From NCBI RefSeq assembly GCF_000265075.1, contig NZ_AJYA01000009.1, forward strand, positions 17,757 to 81,756: 64,000 nucleotides of DNA. The letters run 5' to 3'. Both the position numbers and the translations under genes were made by a program. Shown here piece after piece: positions 60,094 to 64,000 of this stretch. Position 1 is the stretch's first letter. The number at the start of each line of letters is the position of its first letter. Origin of the DNA: Nitritalea halalkaliphila LW7. GTDB lineage: Bacteria > Bacteroidota > Bacteroidia > Cytophagales > Cyclobacteriaceae. The notes under the pieces were generated by a model, which ran no database searches, had not been told where the DNA came from, and was given only the letters and a program-made list of their open reading frames with translations.

Positions 60094-60774
60094 TTATCTT
60101 CCGCAAGATGTAAGTAATTCACCTGCTACTCCACTTACTAATCCACTAACAAATCCAGCAGCTCCACCAAAAACAGCTCCACCAACACCACCTGCCACCG
60201 TACCTAAAACTGGCACTGTGAATGTCCCAACGCTTGCGCCTGCGTATCCTCCAGTTGCTGCGCCTCCAGCTAATCCAATTACAGCGCTCGCCAATACGTT
60301 TCTAGAGCTTACGCTACAGCTCTGAATTCGACCATTTGGAAAATAAGTACGACCAAGTTCGTTTGCAACTAAATCAATACCCCCCTTTTCAACAAATTCA
60401 GCTGCAGTTATAATCCCTGTGCATAATGTTAATAACTGTATTTTTTCATCGTAAGATAAAGAAGAGTTAATTATTGATTGCTGAAAAGAAACGGCTTTAG
60501 ATTTTGCGAGATTTAAACCTTCTTCACTCAACAAGTCTTCAATGAATGGCTGAACCAATAATAACTGATCTTCGCTATAAATTTCAAAAGTTGATAGATC
60601 AATAGCCGCAGACGTTCTTAAATTAGTCAGATGATCTGGAAAACTTACCTCAACCAAGCTACTTGTCATATCCATTAGAGGTATGTTATTGGCATAAAGG
60701 TAACGTTCGTTGCAACCTGACATGATGTCATTAAGCAGGTCTCTTTGATTCAAACTTAATCCACCGATTTCCAA
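60094..60774 (-). CDS. Glycine-zipper protein, uncertain start
   Basis: 226 residues if TTG 60774 is the start; stops in all three frames lie just upstream, so the N-terminus could be broken. Residues 1-160 are helical and acidic. The C-terminal 60 residues are a glycine-alanine-rich hydrophobic tail (VIGLAGGAATGGYAGASVG, then VAGGVGGAVFGGAAGFVSG) ending LLTSCGR. Such tails occur in bacteriocins, membrane-inserting effectors and some contact-dependent toxins. No signal peptide is seen in this frame. Function is not assigned. Confidence 0.55.
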   Translation of the reverse strand: MEIGGLSLNQRDLLNDIMSGCNERYLYANNIPLMDMTSSLVEVSFPDHLTNLRTSAAIDLSTFEIYSEDQLLLVQPFIEDLLSEEGLNLAKSKAVSFQQSIINSSLSYDEKIQLLTLCTGIITAAEFVEKGGIDLVANELGRTYFPNGRIQSCSVSSRNVLASAVIGLAGGAATGGYAGASVGTFTVPVLGTVAGGVGGAVFGGAAGFVSGLVSGVAGELLTSCGR

Positions 60775-60796
60775 AGGAGTTACATTTTAGTTTAAA

Positions 60797-60949
60797 TTAG
60801 AAATAGTTGAATTTAATCCATTCCTGTTTATCTCTGTAAGAAATGATATCTCTTTTTTCAAAATTGTTTTTGAAATCAGGTTTCTCTTCTTGATTACAAG
60901 ATACTAGGAAAATTAGCGTACAAAGCGTGATTAAAAATAGATTTTTCAT
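60797..60949 (-). CDS. Small lipoprotein-like peptide
   Basis: 50 residues: MKNLFLITLCTLIFLVSC is a complete lipoprotein leader, followed by a charged stretch (NQEEKPDFKNNFEKRDIIS). It ends 22 bases before the TTG start of the glycine-zipper gene, on the same strand. It may be a separate small lipoprotein, or the lost N-terminus of the glycine-zipper protein if the gap carries two or more errors. Confidence 0.45.
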   Translation of the reverse strand: MKNLFLITLCTLIFLVSCNQEEKPDFKNNFEKRDIISYRDKQEWIKFNYF

Positions 60950-60962
60950 TTTTTAAAAAAAG

Positions 60963-61127
60963 TTATTTATGCCCTACTTTGTTATTGGGAGTTTTCGGGT
61001 CAATTTTTTCTCCCGACGTAAACACTCTGTTTGATGGACTCTTAAATTTACCTAAGCGGCGTGCCTTTCCCTGTATCGGTGTATTTACATCTGTACATAA
61101 ATTGCGTTTACAATTTATAGTAATCAA
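60963..61127 (-). CDS. Small basic ORF, doubtful
   Basis: 54 residues from TTG 61127, rich in lysine and arginine (GKARRLGKFKSPSNRVFTSG), with two cysteines near the start. The protein-like composition in one frame suggests coding, or the remnant of the end of a larger protein. No homologous family comes to mind. Confidence 0.25.
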   Translation of the reverse strand: MITINCKRNLCTDVNTPIQGKARRLGKFKSPSNRVFTSGEKIDPKTPNNKVGHK

Positions 61128-61218
61128 AAGTACACTTGATTGTGCATGAATTCAAGTTTTGACCTTTACTTAAACGTTTAACTTCGTTCAGGGTCTGCGG
61201 GTAGGAGGGGCATAAAAA

Positions 61219-61253
61219 ACTAGTCTTCGGGAGATGCACTTCCGAAGACTAGT
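61219..61253 (-). terminator. Terminator after menB
   Basis: Perfect 12-base stem ACTAGTCTTCGG / CCGAAGACTAGT with an 11-base loop; on the minus strand it is followed by a T-run. Confidence 0.9.
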
Positions 61254-61265
61254 TGCCGGTGGCTT

Positions 61266-61281
61266 TTGGCGCTCGCGCCAA
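61266..61281. repeat. TTG-GC mini-hairpin (intergenic)
   Basis: Stem TTGGCGC / GCGCCAA with a two-base gap, between the menB stop and its terminator. Confidence 0.7.
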
Positions 61282-61309
61282 TACCATTTTTTTAACGCCC
61301 TATCCTTTT

Positions 61310-62141
<832 letters not shown>

Positions 62142-62374
62142 GATTTAAAATTTTCTTGCAAGTTAAGCTTATCGCGCGAATGCGCCTCCATACTTACCCG
62201 ATAAAGGGCGGAATTGTTTGTTGGCAGGGGCTCTTTTTCCCCTTTGGCGGCCTTTCTGTGCCGAAATGCGCTGTAAGGCCTAGCGGGAGGGGGGCTTGTA
62301 GCCCTGTGGGCAAAAGTCTATTCGGCCGAGGGGCGAGGCGCCGAATCCATGCGGGAAAATGTTATCTTTGCGCC
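62142..62374. other. Divergent menB/menE intergenic region
   Basis: No gene. A 7-base inverted repeat ATTCGGC / GCCGAAT lies at 62320-62346, about 30 bases before menE; it could be a control site. Confidence 0.4.
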
Positions 62375-63450
62375 ATGTCTGTACCTACTCCCACTGGTTT
62401 TCGTCTCTGGTATCCCGACGCTGTAGATCGTGCTTTTTTAGCGCCTGCGGAGGAGTTTTTGCGCCGCTGGGCGCAAGGGGACACGCATTTTACCCTGCAC
62501 ACTTCGGGTTCTACGGGTGCGCCTGCACCGATTCGGGTGAGTCGGGCGCAAATGATCGCCAGTGCAGAGGGGACGATCCGGTTTTTTGGGCTGGGCCCTC
62601 AGGATCGCTTGCTCTGTGCGCTGCCGCTGGATAAGGTGGCGGGCCAAATGATGCTGGTGCGGGCCCTGCTGCTGGACTGCCCCCTTTACTTGCTTCCGCC
62701 GCGTGCGAATCCGGCGCAGGAGCTTCCGGAGGATTGGCCTGAGGCTTTTGATTTTGTGCCTTGGTGCCGCTGCAGGCTGCCCGTATCGCAGAGGAGTCGC
62801 CGGCCTTTTTTCAGCGCGTTCGGATACTGCTGCTGGGGGGAGGGGTGAGTCAGTTGGCTTTGCGCGAAGCGCTGCTGGCTCTTAAGCCGGAAGGCATCTA
62901 TCAAAGCTATGGTATGACGGAGACGGTTTCGCATGTGGCGCTGGCCCGGCTGAGTGCTGCGGCGCGTCTGCGTTATGCGGCGCTGCCAGGGGTGGAGCTC
63001 CGGCTGCGTCCGGATGGGGGGCTTTCCCTGCGTGGCCCGATGACCGAAAACCGCTGGCTCGACACGCGGGACGTGGTGCAACTGGAGGCGGATGGGCGGC
63101 ATTTCGAATGGCTGGGGCGGCAGGACCATGTGATTAATTCGGGTGGGCTGAAGCTGTACCCTGAAGCGCTGGAGCGGGCACTGGAGGGGCGGCATCCGCT
63201 TTTTCGGGGGGACCGGTATTTTTTCTTTGGGCAGGAAGATGCGGCCTTCGGCCAAAAACTTATTTTGGTGCTGGAAGTTGCTGAGCTTGAAATGGAACAG
63301 GCAAGGTTTTTGAAAGAGATTTGTCAGCAGGTGCTGCCTGGCGGTATCAGTCCTCGGGGGCTGGCCTGGACGGAGGAGTTTGTGCGCACCAGCACGGATA
63401 AGGTATCTCGAACAAAAACAGTCGCTTTATGTCAACACATTTCGTTTTAG
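62375..63450 (+). CDS. menE: o-Succinylbenzoate-CoA ligase, frameshifted
   Basis: About 358 residues, a short AMP-forming ligase that activates o-succinylbenzoate with CoA. Phosphate loop LHTSGSTGAPAP, adenylate motif YQSYGMTETVSH, DTRDVV and the hinge QDHVINSGGLKLYPEALE are all present. A shift near 62765 separates FDFVPW from VPLQAARIAEE. Start ATG 62375 is chosen; upstream frame to 62156 has no ligase sequence. It overlaps the DUF2141 gene by 22 bases. Confidence 0.9.
62459..62476. repeat. TTG-GC mini-hairpin inside menE
   Basis: Stem TTGCGCC / GGCGCAA with a four-base loop (peptide RRWAQ). Confidence 0.55.
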
Positions 63451-63884
63451 CAGGTTTTTTACTCATGAGCTTTTTTTGGAAACTAAGCCCTGAGCCGGTA
63501 GAGAAGGTATCGATTCGCATCGAGGTAGGCGATTTCGAGTCGGATGAGGGCGAAATGAGTTGGCTGCTGTTCGATAAGGAGGAGGGGTTTCCGAATAAAC
63601 CGGAAAAGGCTTTGAAGCGCGGTGGGGAGCGCATTAAGGGGGGCAAGGCGAGCCTTACGCTTTCCGATTTAGAGAAGGGCAAGCGGTATGCGGTCTCTGT
63701 TTTTCATGACAAGGAAAAAAATGGGAAGTTGCCCACTTCTACTTTCGGGATTCCTAAGGCGCAGTATGGTTTCACGCAGGATGCCAAGGGCAGGATGGGT
63801 CCTCCCAAGTTTAAGGATGCTGCTTTTACTGCAGAGAAGGAGGGGGCTACTTTAAAAATCCGCTTGCAGGGGCCAGGGGTGTAG
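63429..63884 (+). CDS. DUF2141 exported protein
   Basis: 151 residues with a signal-like start (THFVLAGFLLMSFFW). DUF2141 signature: RYAVSVFHDKEKNGKLPTS, FGIPKAQYGFTQDAKGRMG and PPKFKDAAFT. A small beta-sandwich likely outside the cytoplasm; family function unknown. It is joined to menE by the overlap, although no functional tie is evident. Confidence 0.88.
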   Translation: MSTHFVLAGFLLMSFFWKLSPEPVEKVSIRIEVGDFESDEGEMSWLLFDKEEGFPNKPEKALKRGGERIKGGKASLTLSDLEKGKRYAVSVFHDKEKNGKLPTSTFGIPKAQYGFTQDAKGRMGPPKFKDAAFTAEKEGATLKIRLQGPGV

Positions 63885-64000
63885 GAGCAGATAGCGCTGG
63901 CGCCCATGATTCCCTTTTTGGCTTTTGGTACATTTCGAGCTTTTAGGGGAAGTGATAGGAGTGATGCATCTGGTGGGCGTTTAAGGCTTGGGCGTAGGGG

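Larger units (their letters stand above)
61128..61309. other. Intergenic region with terminator and hairpin
   Basis: No gene seen. It holds the menB terminator at 61219-61253 and the mini-hairpin at 61266-61281. Confidence 0.5.

Overview
The window reads as a chromosomal contig from a member of the Bacteroidota, most likely order Cytophagales (Cyclobacteriaceae-like). The grounds are the gene content and neighbourhoods: DUF4920, DUF983 and DUF1460 proteins, the miaB / sigma-54 regulator / lptE / TPR / secG cluster, CarboxypepD_reg-TonB receptors, a lipidated Omp85 protein next to TamB, and HNLRSH-type histidine kinases. Shine-Dalgarno sequences are weak throughout, as is usual in this phylum. 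I cannot name the genus. I saw no rRNA, tRNA, CRISPR array, transposase or phage gene.

About 25 genes are interrupted by single-base shifts, roughly one per 2 kb, often at homopolymer runs such as the C-run in groEL. Single-copy essential genes (groEL, proA, proB, menB) are hit, and the other frame restores conserved sequence without a gap. I therefore treat nearly all breaks as sequencing errors in a draft assembly, not as pseudogenes, and annotate each gene across its break.

Layout. 1-8.2 kb: small lipoproteins, an envelope beta-barrel, a phosphate-selective porin, DUF983, a Tat-exported alkaline phosphatase, DoxX and YoaK-type membrane proteins. 8.2-13.4 kb: a lipoprotein, proline biosynthesis (proB-proA) and groES-groEL. 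13.6-19.0 kb: a conserved hypothetical gene, then the envelope/secretion operon miaB, sigma-54 activator, lptE, TPR protein, secG. 19.3-27.7 kb: tamB with a TamA/BamA-like partner, and a PhoD-like phosphatase. 28.0-32.9 kb: a DUF1460 amidase followed by a compact operon of a circularly permuted ATP-grasp, an alpha-E protein, an Anbu proteasome-like protease and a transglutaminase. This is the most unusual system in the window. 33.0-39.7 kb: two alpha/beta hydrolases, a sodium:solute symporter, a TonB receptor and a STAS-like protein. 39.8-46.9 kb: carbon-storage and acetate metabolism, with 3-hydroxybutyrate dehydrogenase, aceK and a RamB/ScfR-type regulator divergent from aceB-aceA (glyoxylate shunt); the divergent promoter region holds several palindromes. 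47.3-50.2 kb: a lipoprotein, a CoA-type Nudix hydrolase, DUF819 and a 2Fe-2S ferredoxin-like protein. 50.2-59.9 kb: a PAS histidine kinase, photolyase with divergent DUF2805, rhodanese, a fatty-acid hydroxylase, an MBL-rhodanese persulfide enzyme, a methyltransferase and a universal stress protein. 59.9-61.2 kb: an AT-rich patch of small unfamiliar genes, including a glycine-zipper protein. 61.3-63.9 kb: menaquinone genes menB and menE (divergent) and a DUF2141 protein.

Two sequence patterns are not explained by the genes: a 15-22 base motif in three intergenic gaps, and at least ten short TTG-GC-rich hairpins scattered through genes and gaps.
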